Assembly: GCA_016617855.1 (NCBI GenBank)
Contig: JAECUM010001877.1
Location: forward strand, 1 to 64,000
Origin: Megalonaias nervosa
Lineage: Eukaryota; Mollusca; Bivalvia; Unionida; Unionidae
Direction of reading: 5' to 3'
DNA: 64,000 nucleotides
Positions within the stretch are counted from its first letter, which is position 1, and each line of letters starts with the position of its first letter. Below, in pieces: positions 20,790-32,900 of the stretch. The notes beneath the pieces were generated by a model. That model did no database searches. It worked only from the letters and a program-made list of their open reading frames with translations, and was not told the DNA's origin. Both the position numbers and the translations under genes were made by a program.

Positions 20790-21055
20790 GAGGGGACGAC
20801 CAAGAAGTATTTACACCAGAGTCGGTAAATAACACTGTAGAGGCCTCGTTTTAGTGATATTTTCATTTTCGTAGGAAGCTTTTTTGTGAAAAATAAAACT
20901 TCACCATCCGTAGGAAACTTTATTTCTGAAAAATAAAACTTAATCTATTGACCCTCCGTGGGAAGCTTTATTTGTGAAAATAAAATTTAATCTGTTTACC
21001 CTTCGGAGGAAGTTTTATTTTCAGGAATAAACTTAGTCTGTTCACCCTCCCTGCT
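20790..21055. repeat. right terminal inverted repeat with iterated units
   Basis: This is the inverted counterpart of 12972-13300. It has four tandem units of 'gtaggaagctttatttgtga' plus 'aaataaaacttaatctgtttaccctccg', ending CTGTTCACCCTCCCTGCT. The inner edge 'ggaggggacgacc' mirrors the left inner edge. Confidence 0.9.
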
Positions 21056-22090
21056 CCTAGGCCCATTAATTTCACATCAAACAAATTACTGTTAAGTATG
21101 TACAGAAACCACAAATTTTAACAAAATCGATTTATTTATGGACTGTTTGTTGACAAACATATCGATATGTCTACACAGCAACTTAAATGCATATTGTTCT
21201 ACAATTGTAACTGTACAAATGCATATTGTTCTACAATAGTAACTGTACAAATGCATATTGTTCTACAATAGTAAATGTACAAAGATGTGAAGAAATTTCT
21301 CCGAATCCAAGCAACCTTTCACAACGTACCAACGAGTCCTTTATCTTTCTATTAAAACACGACGCAAATAAAGTTAACTCGAGATAAACAATCCTTCAGC
21401 AACAATCGCATTGACATTTTGAAGTTTGAAGTCGGCGATCACTACCATATGCAGTACACTGCTGGCAATACACACAAGATTCAAACCAAATCACAACTGA
21501 CAAAAATAAATGGATGCTCTTCAGGTGAATACATCATTTCTTTACAATACTTTGTAAATAAATAATTTGACGTCATTATAATATTAATTATCACATAGTC
21601 AGTACACTTTGCCTATAGTGTGTGCAGTTTCATATCTTTGATATTATACATGTGAACATATCACTTTATGTGATTCTGATTGGTCCAAATAAACCCATGA
21701 AATTATTGTGCAGTATTCTATTTACTGATTGGCTGGGATCGTGGGAAAACATTTTTAACCCAGCCTTCTGGAAAATTTTTTGTTTTCATTGAACATTTTT
21801 GACCGTCATTTTTTGATTAGACTCGCGAAAGAGAATTGAGGAAAAATGGTCTCGGTTGTTTCAATATTGCCAATTTACTCCCACAGGAGTTTCTTACGTC
21901 ATGTATAACATATCATAACATGAAAAATGGCAAAACCCCCAAGACAAGAACAATAACAACAAGTAAAACTACTGGCATTGCTTTGATGATAACGAGGGTG
22001 GGGATGGGGATAGATGGGCAGTATATATGTAGCATGGAATCTACCCTATAAACAAGCTTGGTTTAAATGTGAACTTACTGAAGTAAATAA
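21056..22090. other. intergenic DNA between the virus-like element and TSEN34
   Basis: Apart from the short tandem repeat at 21185-21285 nothing was recognised. A 71-codon plus-strand frame at 21836 has no family resemblance. Confidence 0.4.
21185..21285. repeat. 32 bp tandem repeat, three copies
   Basis: 'aatgcatattgttctacaat' plus 'agtaactgtaca' is repeated three times with single-base differences. Confidence 0.85.
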
Positions 22091-22099
22091 ACTAACCCT

Positions 22100-23180
22100 C
22101 ATTCACAGAAGAATGTATACATAATGTTTTCTGGACTTGACCTTGTCCATCACTGAGTTCATTTCTGCTCCACCTGATTGATTTTTTTTATTATTTTGTA
22201 AACAACTAAATATAGCTCCATGATTCTCTATGTATATGAGCTTATTATCAGGATTATTATTTAGGTAAACAAAGAAGGAGTAAATATGTTGATCAGGATC
22301 AGGGTTTTGGAGATTCCAAATTAAATTTAATAGGCTGTTGTGTTGTAAATAAACAAGGCTCATTAGATCATTATAGAAGGTTATTTTCCATTAGGTAATG
22401 GTTGTTTTTAGAAAATGCTAATTGCGACCTGGGGTCAAGCAGAGAAATATATTATCTTGTGACTGTAAGGATTTTACCAGTCGTGTTTTAACATCTAGGA
22501 CTTTAAGTTGTATTATGTTGGGACCAGTTTGGATTAAATTTTACTTTCTTCAAATTATTAAATTCAAGTGATTATTTTCTCTGGAAATACAAAAGTGACG
22601 TAATAAAATCCTTGGAAAATGAATAAAGTTCTAATTAAATTCCAGTGATGTTTCAAGGAAACTTCAACTGTGAATGTGTTGATGTGCCTTTAGTCACATG
22701 TGATGTAGAGATGTGCCAGCAGTCTTTTAATGAATCATAATAATATAATCCAAGATGTCCTTGTCAGAATTCGCTCTAATTCCAAGTTAATGTCGCCGTC
22801 CAAGAATATTATTAAAGTACACTTTGTATTTCCAATGAATAAAAATTTGAATACATAATTCCACCGAAATCAAATACTGAACACAACAATAAGAAAGACT
22901 CTGCTATAGATGTTAAAGCAAGAATGGGTAAATTCTCAAGTAAACAAGATTATATTTGGTTTTAAAAAACCTAGACACAACAACTGGACGAGGATGAAGG
23001 TCAAAAGTTAATTTCTAGAATCTGTTAAATTGTCAAGAAGATTACGGCTGTTACTAAAAAGGTCATGGCAAACCTCAGCTAGACTAGTTTTTGTGGGTGA
23101 ATTCCAATGTCCTATACCCAGACCCAAACAAACATGCTTACCTCTATTGATTATGATTGGAATATTCACTCCACACTCAC
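22100..23180. repeat. dispersed repeat family A, copy 1
   Basis: Shares long patches with 28300-28870, for example 'aataatataatccaag', 'gtatttccaatga', 'aatcaaatactg.acacaacaataag' and 'gatgttaaagcaagaa'. The segment 22380-22470 matches 28790-28865 in reverse complement, so the copy is rearranged. It has no coding content. Confidence 0.55.
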
Positions 23181-23302
23181 AGAAAAATATTTAACTATGT
23201 ATTATGTTGTTTGCAAAATAAATGAACTTGATTTTGGTTAAGTACTTAATACAATGATACATAACAACATAACATATAAGTATAAAAATAAATAACCAAT
23301 AA

Positions 23303-23304
<2 letters not shown>

Positions 23305-23367
<63 letters not shown>
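23305..23367. repeat. (TA)n microsatellite
   Basis: About 30 uninterrupted TA repeats. The Tyr/Ile-repeat reading frames across it are artefacts. Confidence 0.97.
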
Positions 23368-23370
<3 letters not shown>

Positions 23371-23866
23371 ATAAACTGACAACGAACAGAGCAAAACTAG
23401 TTCTAACTAGCCTGAGCGCTTTCGACTCTTATGAGTCTTTTTCAAAGGCATATACAAAACATAGACAAGACAAACAAATAAAACAGAAAAACCGTAGTGT
23501 TTGCAAAACTTTACATTGCTGTTTCTACAGGAATTAAACCTTTAAATGTATTATGTTTCAACTAGTTTATATCAACTTGTTGCAGATACTGGAAAATATT
23601 TGTATTAACCTTGAAATCAATGAGCCATAACGACATCTGGTATTTTGTGTACATTTATGTAAGCGCAAATTACATCCCGGATATTTCATTGTTATAGTAG
23701 TAATTGTAGGCTATTAAGCAAATTTAGAGAATTTTTCAAAAGTAAAATGTGTTTTCACAGGAAGCTTTTAGAGGACACAGAACTTCCGGTTCAAATGAAT
23801 CCCGGGTCTCCAAGAGGTGGAGACGGAACTGAGACTAGCTGAACAGTCGAAGCAGATAGAAGTCTA

Positions 23867-24040
23867 GTTGGTGGAGAGAAGGCGGAGAGAAGGTGGAAGA
23901 GAAGGAGGAGGAAAAAGAGTCTGGAGGAGAAAGCGAAGGAGGAGGAGGAGGAGTGTAGAGAAGTCGAGGAGGAGGAGAAGGAATTTGGAGAAAGTCGGGG
24001 AGGAAGAGGAGAAGGAATTGGGAGAAATAGGAGAGAGAAG
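23867..24040. repeat. GGA/GAA-rich purine tract
   Basis: About 170 bp in which the plus strand is nearly all purine ('ggaggaggaggaggagtgta', 'gagaaggaggaggaaaaaga'). The complementary Ser/Pro-rich frames are not genes. Confidence 0.9.
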
Positions 24041-24381
24041 AATACCACAGATGAGTAGAATACAAGGACAGGTTGAAATCGATCTCAAACTGCTGATCAA
24101 GTGATGCAATAGGCTATTAAAGGGTCCAGCGGAAGGAGTGTGAATGGAAATTTGAATCATTTGATTATTGAATTGTTATTAAATTGTTATTCATTGAATT
24201 TCAACCTTTTGTATATTTAAACATTTAACCGTCGGCATTGCTGACTGGGGCTCGGAGCTTTACATCTATATTTCACTAATTTAACTTTCAACCAAAAATC
24301 AAGCCTGGGTGGGACTTCTACATTAGTTTAAATAAAACACTGGGGGCACCCCACCCCAACCAGTAAAATCCCCACAATATC

Positions 24382-24383
<2 letters not shown>

Positions 24384-24433
<50 letters not shown>
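24384..24433. repeat. (GT)n microsatellite
   Basis: About 25 GT repeats. Confidence 0.97.
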
Positions 24434-24436
<3 letters not shown>

Positions 24437-24742
24437 GAAAAATGCGTGAAGTCCAAGATTAATGAGTTATATGCTAACTGTAGATTGTTTCCACAGTACT
24501 ACCTATATATATTTCGTACATTCAAAACACCTACAACATACAACATACACCGGTAATACGATGTAATTCAAAGTATCTTTCGACCTCTAATAAGAAGATA
24601 ATGAAGGGCTGATCGAAGTTAATCTAGTAAAGTTGTACGAAAGACAATTATAATCTGGTTCGGAATGATACGCGCTCACTTGATTTACTCATTTGGCCAT
24701 GTACTGTTTCTAATTTCTTTGAAATCAAAGGGTCGTGGGACG

Positions 24743-24917
24743 TGAGCTAGAGGCACATAGCATATCTTAACATTCTCGTGTACACGTAGTTTCAAACAGA
24801 CTAGATCTTAATACGCTTAGGGTTCAGTCTGAGCTAGAGGCACATAGCATATCTTAACATTCTCGAGTACACGTAGTTTCAAACAGACTAGATCTTAATA
24901 CGCTTAGGGTTCAGTCT
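24743..24917. repeat. 87 bp direct duplication
   Basis: A block beginning 'gagctagaggcacatagcat' and ending 'acgcttagggttcagtct' occurs twice back to back with one visible difference (CTCGTG versus CTCGAG). Confidence 0.9.
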
Positions 24918-25358
24918 AACATTTATATCAAAACTGGGAGATGTGTGAACTCTACACTCTTTATGGGTTTTGGTTATCGTTATCTAGGAGATGATCGACC
25001 ACGGAATTATTGCCAGGATCGAGTATATAATAAAATAAAATACGAAATTAATGGATGGAATAACAGAGATCTGAGCAGAGATATATAATAGAACAACACG
25101 AGCCCCCGTATGTAAAATATAACAATTTAATCATTTACATAAACAAAATAAAAATAAACATAACATGTAAATGGTTCATTTTCTCTTAGAAATAGAGTCA
25201 CAAAATTTATACGAAATTCAATCTGCCGTCCAGTTACATGGATAAAACAAATTTGATCATACAGTCAAGTAACTGATCGAACTCAAATTGCCGGCATATC
25301 AGCATCACTTGGTTCCTTCTTATGTTATCCAAAATCGCTGTTGGTTATAGGCAACGTA

Positions 25359-25389
<31 letters not shown>

Positions 25390-26780
25390 AGTTCCAGTCA
25401 GTTATTCACATAAATAATTAAAACTACTATAACTCATTTTATATTGTTTTCTCTTGATTCTTCATTTTTTTTTAGTAATTATGAGGTCCTATTTTTTCTG
25501 TCAGTCCAAATATATAAACAGCTGATCGGTATTTTTTTTTTAGGGTTTTTTGTGTCTCTGTTTTTAATTTTTTACAGGTTGAACCCATCAATTATTTTAA
25601 AAGTTATCCTCGTTTTATATCGGTTCTTTTCTTCACAAGTGACTTTGTGTTTAGTACAAATCTTTTCAAGATGGTATGACTGAAATACGCAATGGAAAAA
25701 TTGAACGCAATGGTAATATAATAGGTAAAGAAAATTATTATTTTTTTATTTTTAATTTGTTCATTTTATAAAATCAAAAAGAACTTTTGAATCATCAAAT
25801 GAATATATACATATATATTTTTTTGTATTGCAAACTAGAAAATATAATTATTTTTCAAAACTGACGCTAGTAATTGTATGAAACATATATACAGGTTAAA
25901 ACACATGAAACAGTCATCAATCAAAGCAATTTTCCGCAACATAAATATGTTTAGACTATACATCTTAACTTTAGTATTTATTAATAATCTTCGGATCTGT
26001 ATCGTAAGATAAGACAGCCTGCTTTTGCAGATTTTTATTGCCCATCAGGCCGGTCACTGTCATATGAAAGACAATACACTATGGGCACATCTCCTCCCAG
26101 GATTTCACCAAACATGTTTTGGCCTACGTCCGTACAGTTTAATAGCTAACATGTTTGCACCCCCATCCCCCGCAAAAATAATTCTGCGGGCGCCCCTGTA
26201 ATAAACTAAAATTATGTCATTATTTTAAGTGAGCTTGCAAGTCGATGATATAAATTAAGAAATTTTCAGAAATAATAATAATAATCTTTAAAAATAAATT
26301 CCATAGATTAATAATTTACTAAGTTTGAAATTCCAATAGCGGATGCGGAATTCTGTTGTGTGGCAGTCCTGTAACATTCATGTGAATTAGGTTACATTAC
26401 TTTTTTTTAATAATGTAAGTATAATTGTAAGTTTTCAATTAAGTTAAAAATAATCAATAAAACATTTATCTATTTTCGAGATAATGGCAGCTAAATAAAA
26501 TTTACCAACTTCTGAAGTCTCCATTGCGTATAATGACTTTCACTGAGCACAGGTCGGTCACATTTAAGTTAAACATTTTATGAGTAAAACTTGCACTATT
26601 ATTTAAATTAAGTATTCAGTTCAATTTTATATGTAAGTTTATAACCAGAAATCATATTAAGTTCAAACAGTGATGAGAAAGTGTTATTATTCATTTCTGA
26701 AAATAAATGTATCTATTTTGAAAATTTTATTTCCATTGCGTTCCATTTTTCTATTGCGTATTTAAGTCATAACCTTTTCA
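24918..26780. other. AT-rich intergenic DNA upstream of TSEN34
   Basis: A short (CTGT)n run is at 25362-25385. 'aatacgcaatggaaaaa' at 25684 and 'ccattgcgttccatttttctattgcgtat' at 26730-26760 are inverted relatives, so 25.68-26.76 kb could be a small mobile element. No gene was recognised. Confidence 0.4.
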
Positions 26781-26857
26781 AGTCGCCAGTCTGAATCATT
26801 CGAAATTTTAGCGCCACGGCGTTCTCCGTCGATAATTCATTCACAAAGTAAACAACA

Positions 26858-26902
26858 ATGGCAGCGCCCGTTATATGCTGGACTATCAATTTTCTGTTTT
26901 AA
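26858..26902 (+). promoter_or_regulatory. upstream ORF in the TSEN34 leader
   Basis: ATG in a strong context (A at -3, G at +4: acaATGG) opens a 14-codon frame, MAAPVICWTINFLF. It ends with TAA two bases before the TSEN34 start codon at 26905. If the leader is unspliced, ribosomes would translate this before TSEN34, so it may limit expression. The leader extent is not known. Confidence 0.5.
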
Positions 26903-26904
26903 AA

Positions 26905-26968
26905 ATGTTTGAAAGTAAAGTAAAATTGCATTTATGTAATGGTCAGTGTTTTATATGGAATGCCAATG
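26905..26968 (+). CDS. TSEN34: TSEN34 coding exon 1
   Basis: Reads MFESKVKLHLCNGQCFIWNA, then N and one base. The NGxxxxIWN pattern fits the TSEN34 N terminus. The donor is GTCAGT. The closing phase 1 matches the exon 2 opening. Confidence 0.85.
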
Positions 26969-29900
26969 GTCAGTATTATCTATCTTTATCAGTGTTTTTT
27001 TCTCTTTTTTTGCAGGAGTGTTGATTGAGTGATTAGTTGCAGTTTCCTGAGTACTATATGTCACAGGGGCTGGTATCGTTGCTTACAATTTACCTGTCAT
27101 ACATGTACTATATGTAGTTATTGTATAGTACATATATGACAGGTAAATTGCAAGCAACGATACAAGCCCCTGTGCTACATGTAAGACGTATCACATGTTA
27201 TTTATGTTTTAGTGCTACGTACCTGTCGCCCAAAACATAAATATCAGCATCGAGGTCTTACATGTAGGACTACAGTTTTCTCTGATCTTTCCTACCCCAT
27301 GTTAGTTTTCGTTTACAATGTAAGATGCCTCCCCTGATATTTGGTTTTTTTTTTAATGGGTTTTTTTGGTGGACCCCAAAAAAACCCACAAATATCAAGG
27401 GAGGCGTCTTTATTCTTACCGGGGTTTTCCAAGGTTCTTCTTCTACCAGTTATACTGACTGCCATTATAGCTATCTTGCACTGAGAAATGATGTTCAGCC
27501 CCAAAGCAACAACAACTACCAACATGTCAAAATATCAAACAAGGGAATGAGAAGGGTTGGAGGAAACTACACTGAGTCAATCCTATCATTATAACCTTTG
27601 AATTGAAACAAGGATACATACCATGAAAAAAACTTAATTTCCAATAATTTTCTTCCCCCCTGCCCAGTCATTGAGTCCTCATAAAATCCTTACTTCCTGT
27701 TTTGGTGGGGCAAATCAATTTCTCAAATAATAGTTGGTGGGCTACTGAACATGTGATGACATTGTGACTTGGTGGTAACTGCATCTCTAACAGTTTAGAC
27801 CGACAATTTGTTCTCTGCCTGCCATCATTAATGTAAAAAAGATAAGGCAGACAGCAACTTGTTGCACTATAACACTATTTAGAATAAATCTACTGCATTA
27901 TAATGTTTAAGTTTGGAGCAGTCATTGCCAATTTTCTGAGGTGGTTCATTGTTATTATAATTTGTGCATATTTGCAAGAAACACATGCTTTTAGAATCTG
28001 TTTCATAGTGGAATCAGCATCCTCTACATTTTTTCTTAAGTTATATGAATGTATTGAGATAGTCTATTTGATGATAAACAATTTTAGTTGAACATTACAT
28101 TTTTCGAAGCCTCTCTCAAAACCAAAATTATGATAAAGATCAGAAAAGGTTTGGGAATGCCAAATTAAATTTGTCATTTTTCCAATAAACTTGTTTTTTT
28201 ATTGTTTGCTACTGATGTTATTCAGCAATATATTTTGTACTGGATGATATGTACAGTGGTGTAATGGGAAGAAGTAGTCTTCCATTGTTATGCGTTTATG
28301 CTCTTAAAATAAGTAACAGAGAAGAGTGAAAAGCAACAAGCTTTGTAAGTTTCAATAAATAATTTATTTCCCTAGAATACAAAGTGAAAATGTAAAATAA
28401 AGGGAAACTTACGGTATTGCGAATTAAATCCCAAATAGTCCTAGAATTATAGACACAAGTCCTTATAATAAAAGGTCTGAATAAACTTGAGTGGAAATCC
28501 AAATTAAGACAAACACTGAAGGTGCTGATGTGCATGTGGCAGCCTGTTTTGTGTTGTTGTACCAACTGTTTTTTGTTGGATCACAATAATATAATCCAAG
28601 AAGAAATCCGTGTTTGAAATTTGATTATAAATTCAAGTCTCTGCTTCCAAGAATGTTATGAGAGCACTTTTGTATTTCCAGAGAAGAAATAATTTGAATA
28701 TGTCCAAATCAAATACTGTACACAACAATAAGTTGATTTAGCTTGGATGTTAAAGCATGAAAGAATTATTTTTCCAGTAACAAGATTATATAGTCTTCTA
28801 CTTGACCTTGTGTCACAATTAGCATTTTCTAAAAAAAGTACCATTGCATAATGGAAAATAGCCTTCAAAAAAGTTCATAATGTTTACTAGATAAAATTTT
28901 AGTTATAATTAGAAGTCTGTTACTAAAATTATAATATAAAATGTGTAGTAAACAACGGGTAGACCCAGCAATTCATAATGAATTTCCAAAGTTCAAGACT
29001 CAGATTAAGATAAACAGGTTTAGTAAAAACCAAAATCAATAATTCAGGCCACGTAGAAAATGAACTTAAATTTAGACAAGGTCAAGACCAACATACAGTG
29101 TCACATTATCAAATAGCATATAATGAAATAAAAAAAAATAAAAAATAAAAAAACTAACAAACATTGTCAATTAAATATACATGACACCATAAAGTGTATC
29201 AAAAACGAGTGACATGAACTTTCCAACAAAGGGTCATCTAGTTGACAACATGTCAAAAGAATATTAGGGACAATATCATTGTCATTTGAAATGCATACGT
29301 TGCAAAAATAACTAATCTTATTAAGTAATGAGAGGTATTGCTTTTGTTACAACTTTATGGTCTTAAACTAAGTAATTGAAAAAAGCAAACCCAACAAGTT
29401 TAGCATCTTTGGTAGCCAAGGTTATGATATGTTAGCCTGTGTCCACCTTGGCAGATTGCTAAGATATTTCACTGCTTTGTCCTAGCAACATCTGTTGGAT
29501 TTCATGAGTTGCCTTCCTTAGTATGTAATGCCAGCTAACCAATAACATATAACCGCAGTGCATTGTGTATCAGCTGAAAATGGTGCTGGCAATTGACTTG
29601 AGAAGGATACATTGTAAGTTTAACATTGAAAGTATGTACCAGAGAGAAGCCATTATTTGTATTTGAGTGAAAGGATATATTTGTACAAACATAGACCAGC
29701 AGTGGAAAATTGCTTATTATTAATGAGTCCATTCCAGTTGTGTGCTTGCCTTGTCTTGATCACATGGGAACAGCGTTCAAATTTGAACTAAATTTTGATG
29801 CATTGGCTTGCTGCCACATCCAATGAAGCTCATAGACCTGAAGCACAGAAATATCTGATCAATCCTAGGTGCAGTTAGGGTTAATATATTAGAACCATGG

Positions 29901-32900
29901 CTAGCTAAGATGCAAGTTTAGTAAAATTCAAGAAAAAATTTATTTCCCTAGAATACAAAGTGAAAATTTAAAAGGAACTTTAGTATTGTGAAGTAAATCC
30001 CAAATAGTCCTAACAGTAAATCCCAAATAGTCCTAACAGTAAATCCCAAATAGTCCTAACAGTCTGAAAGTATAATGTTCTGAATGAGTTCCAGTGGTGT
30101 TCAGATTGAATTCCAATCTTAAATGTGCTAATATATCAGTAGTCTTGATGTATATACAACAAAATATTCCAGAATGTCTTTCCATGAATTCATAATAATC
30201 CGAAAATAGTTTAAGTCCAAACAGTCAATGATAGTGTTTTCAATAGACGTGTACTCTCAGGTTTTAATGCGTGGAATTTAAAAGAGACCCATTTTTGATG
30301 TGCGGAAATTTCAACTTGTGCATCTTTTTGATGCACATAGATTTGGGATGGAACATCAGTCTTAATTATCCTTGATTCGCTTCCAACTTTTGTTTTTTAC
30401 TAAGAGTATGCTGTCCATAGCAAATTTACTGTAGGAGGCACTGATTACATCTGCTCAACAATATTTTAAACCAGTGGTTCCCATAGTGGGCAGTACTGCC
30501 CCCTTGGGGGCAGTGGAATTATTGAGGGGGGCACTAATGCTGAATAATGCTTGTTACAGGGTAAGTTAGGGGTGCGCTGAGGATAACCAAGGGGGTGGTG
30601 GTCCGAAAAGTTTGGAAACCACTGGTTTAAATCTTCACAGCCAATAATATCACACCAATGGAAGAGATGCATGAACTGGGCAGAGCTAACAGTTCACTGA
30701 AGTCAGGCTTAGATTCAACTGACTTAGGTTGGATTGTTTTGAGATTACATTTGAAGTTTATGATAGAGGAAGAGGAAACAATTATGACATGAATGGACTG
30801 CCTTTTGATCAAATATCAGCATTGTTATGTTTGGACATCAAGTTATAATCAACTAGTCAGAACTGGAGCATATCATTTTGGTGGCTTGTGAAGCTGGTTG
30901 TCAACAGAAGTGGACCAACTTTAATTGTTTTATTGGCAAGTTGCTTGATTTAACAGGATGTATAAAAGTTTGGAATCATTTATGACTTTACTGGATTCAT
31001 TTCTGATAAAATACCAGCATTTGTTTGATTGCGCTTTAAATTATAATCAAACAAAATGGGAATATATGGTTTCTCGCTAAGCTAGCCTAGTTTTTGGCAT
31101 GGAATTGTGTTTTATTGATGATTAATTTGCTTAAATCTGCAAAACATTTAAGACTTCGAACGTTTTAATTAATGGATCATTCTGAAAAATATTGAATGGA
31201 CATAACATTCAGTGCACACATCTGAACTTTAAAATCACAATGGCGCAATGAAGTATATTTTATGTTCTGTCTCTGTCTCAGAAATGATCTGGCAGTGATA
31301 AATATTCTGACCCTGAGACTCCAAAGAAACAGAAAGATAGTGTCAGTTATGAGGAGAAAAAGAAGAATCAGTCAGTGTTTTATCTACAAATGGCTTCATG
31401 TAAGTCATTTGACTCATCAAGACAAAAAACTGAGTCAAAATCCAAACGTATGAGTCTATTCAAGCCGATGATCAGTCTTCACTAGTTTTAAAAAAAAATA
31501 ATTATATTGTTTAAATGCACAACAAAAATATTAGTTTAAGTTATATAATCAGACTAAAGCCAATAAGGGGCAATTCCTTTGCCAGAAGCATCTGAACATT
31601 CTATATTTGTTAAAAATCTTGTTCATGGTTTCATATCATCAGAAATAACCTGAGCATATATGACAAGGTGTTTATTGTTGGCTGTGTCAGTACTTTCATC
31701 TGCCATTGCTGTCACAAATGACGAATTTTGCAGGTCACGTATAAGACTATCCTCAACAATGTTTGATAGACTCCAGCACCTCTGAACAGATAGTAGCCAT
31801 GTTATACTGAGTGGCGGAATTCTTCAAAATGCCAATAGCATCAATTTCTTTAGCTGTTAAGTCATGTATTAAATTAAGAAGAGATTTGTATTTTAAAAAA
31901 GGTATGTCTTTTACACTCGGCGAATGTACGCGTTTAAGTAGCACGTTCGCTGCTATGTCTTGTTTGTAAAACTGCATTAAAATCTGCCTGGTGTTGTGAA
32001 TCTTCAATCAGAAGTTTGTGTTTAGGCAACCCAGCATGCCTTCCCATTGTACTGTTCTGAAAGTTATGGTCTTTTTGCACATTTGGTCATCGGGGTTTAT
32101 TTTAGCCTCTGTAAATATATGGCAAAACATAAAGGTGTCTTCACTGTCACATTCTTCACTCGACTTAACGTCTTTTTGAAAACGTAGCCAGCTGTATGCT
32201 TTCAAGCATTGCTGCACAAAATTATTTTTTATCTTACGAGTGACCATTACCTCATCTTTTGATGACGAAGGCTCCACTGGTTAGATAACAATACTTTTGT
32301 CGATGGTCGGTTGTAAAAATGCGGTCTAAATGATAATTTTGTTTGTTTCGGATCTATTTTAATGTTTTTTACCTTCGATGCCATTTTCATTCGAACGCTG
32401 ATAGTATCTTGGAACAATGCAAGGCATACAATTGAGCAAATGGAAATTGTTGCTTCTTTGTGCGACAAGGATGCGCATAAAATAATAGTTTCTCGTGAGA
32501 ATCACTGTAAAATCACGCGTTTATTTTTCGCCTCTTTCTTGTGTGTGGTGATTTATGGTTCTAACATCCTGTTGCTACAAATGATGTGACAGTTACAGGT
32601 CACATAAGGTCAGCTCCAGGCTCCACACTGTTGTGTTAATCAGCAGGAACATAACATTGGGTGCGTCAATTTACATACCGGTGACAATTTTTAGACCAAA
32701 CCTTTGTTTTGTGTTAATCAGCAAAACATAACATGGGTTGCGTCAATTTATGTACCGTTGACGACTTTTGTGCGTCAAATCGGAAAATTCTGCATATTTG
32801 ATGCATGACGCATGGGTAGATAAAACACTGGTCAATCTCCGAAATTTGTTAGAAAATAAAGATGAGTGGAAAGTGAACTGACAATTCTGTGATTTACATC

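Larger units (their letters stand above)
12972..21055. mobile_element. Polinton-like / adinto-like virus element, decayed
   Basis: Long inverted terminal repeats bound an 8.1 kb unit holding a virus morphogenesis set: packaging ATPase, double jelly-roll type capsid protein, penton-like protein and a basic core-type protein, plus an HNH endonuclease and a zinc protein. TTAGGC on the left and CTAGGC on the right may be a 6 bp target duplication with one mismatch, the size typical of Polintons. Late-type genes lie on the minus strand at the right. A small plus-strand cluster occupies the centre-left, and the ATPase is minus at the left. Nonsense codons and frameshifts in most genes show it is inactive. 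No polymerase, integrase, recombinase, helicase or protease was seen, so its replication would need other genes or these have been lost. Confidence 0.85.

Noticed and set aside
23191..23537. Tyr/Ile-repeat proteins
   Set aside because: Translation of a (TA)n microsatellite.
23791..24160. Ser/Pro-rich and Arg/Glu-rich proteins on both strands
   Set aside because: Translation of the GGA-rich purine tract in different frames.
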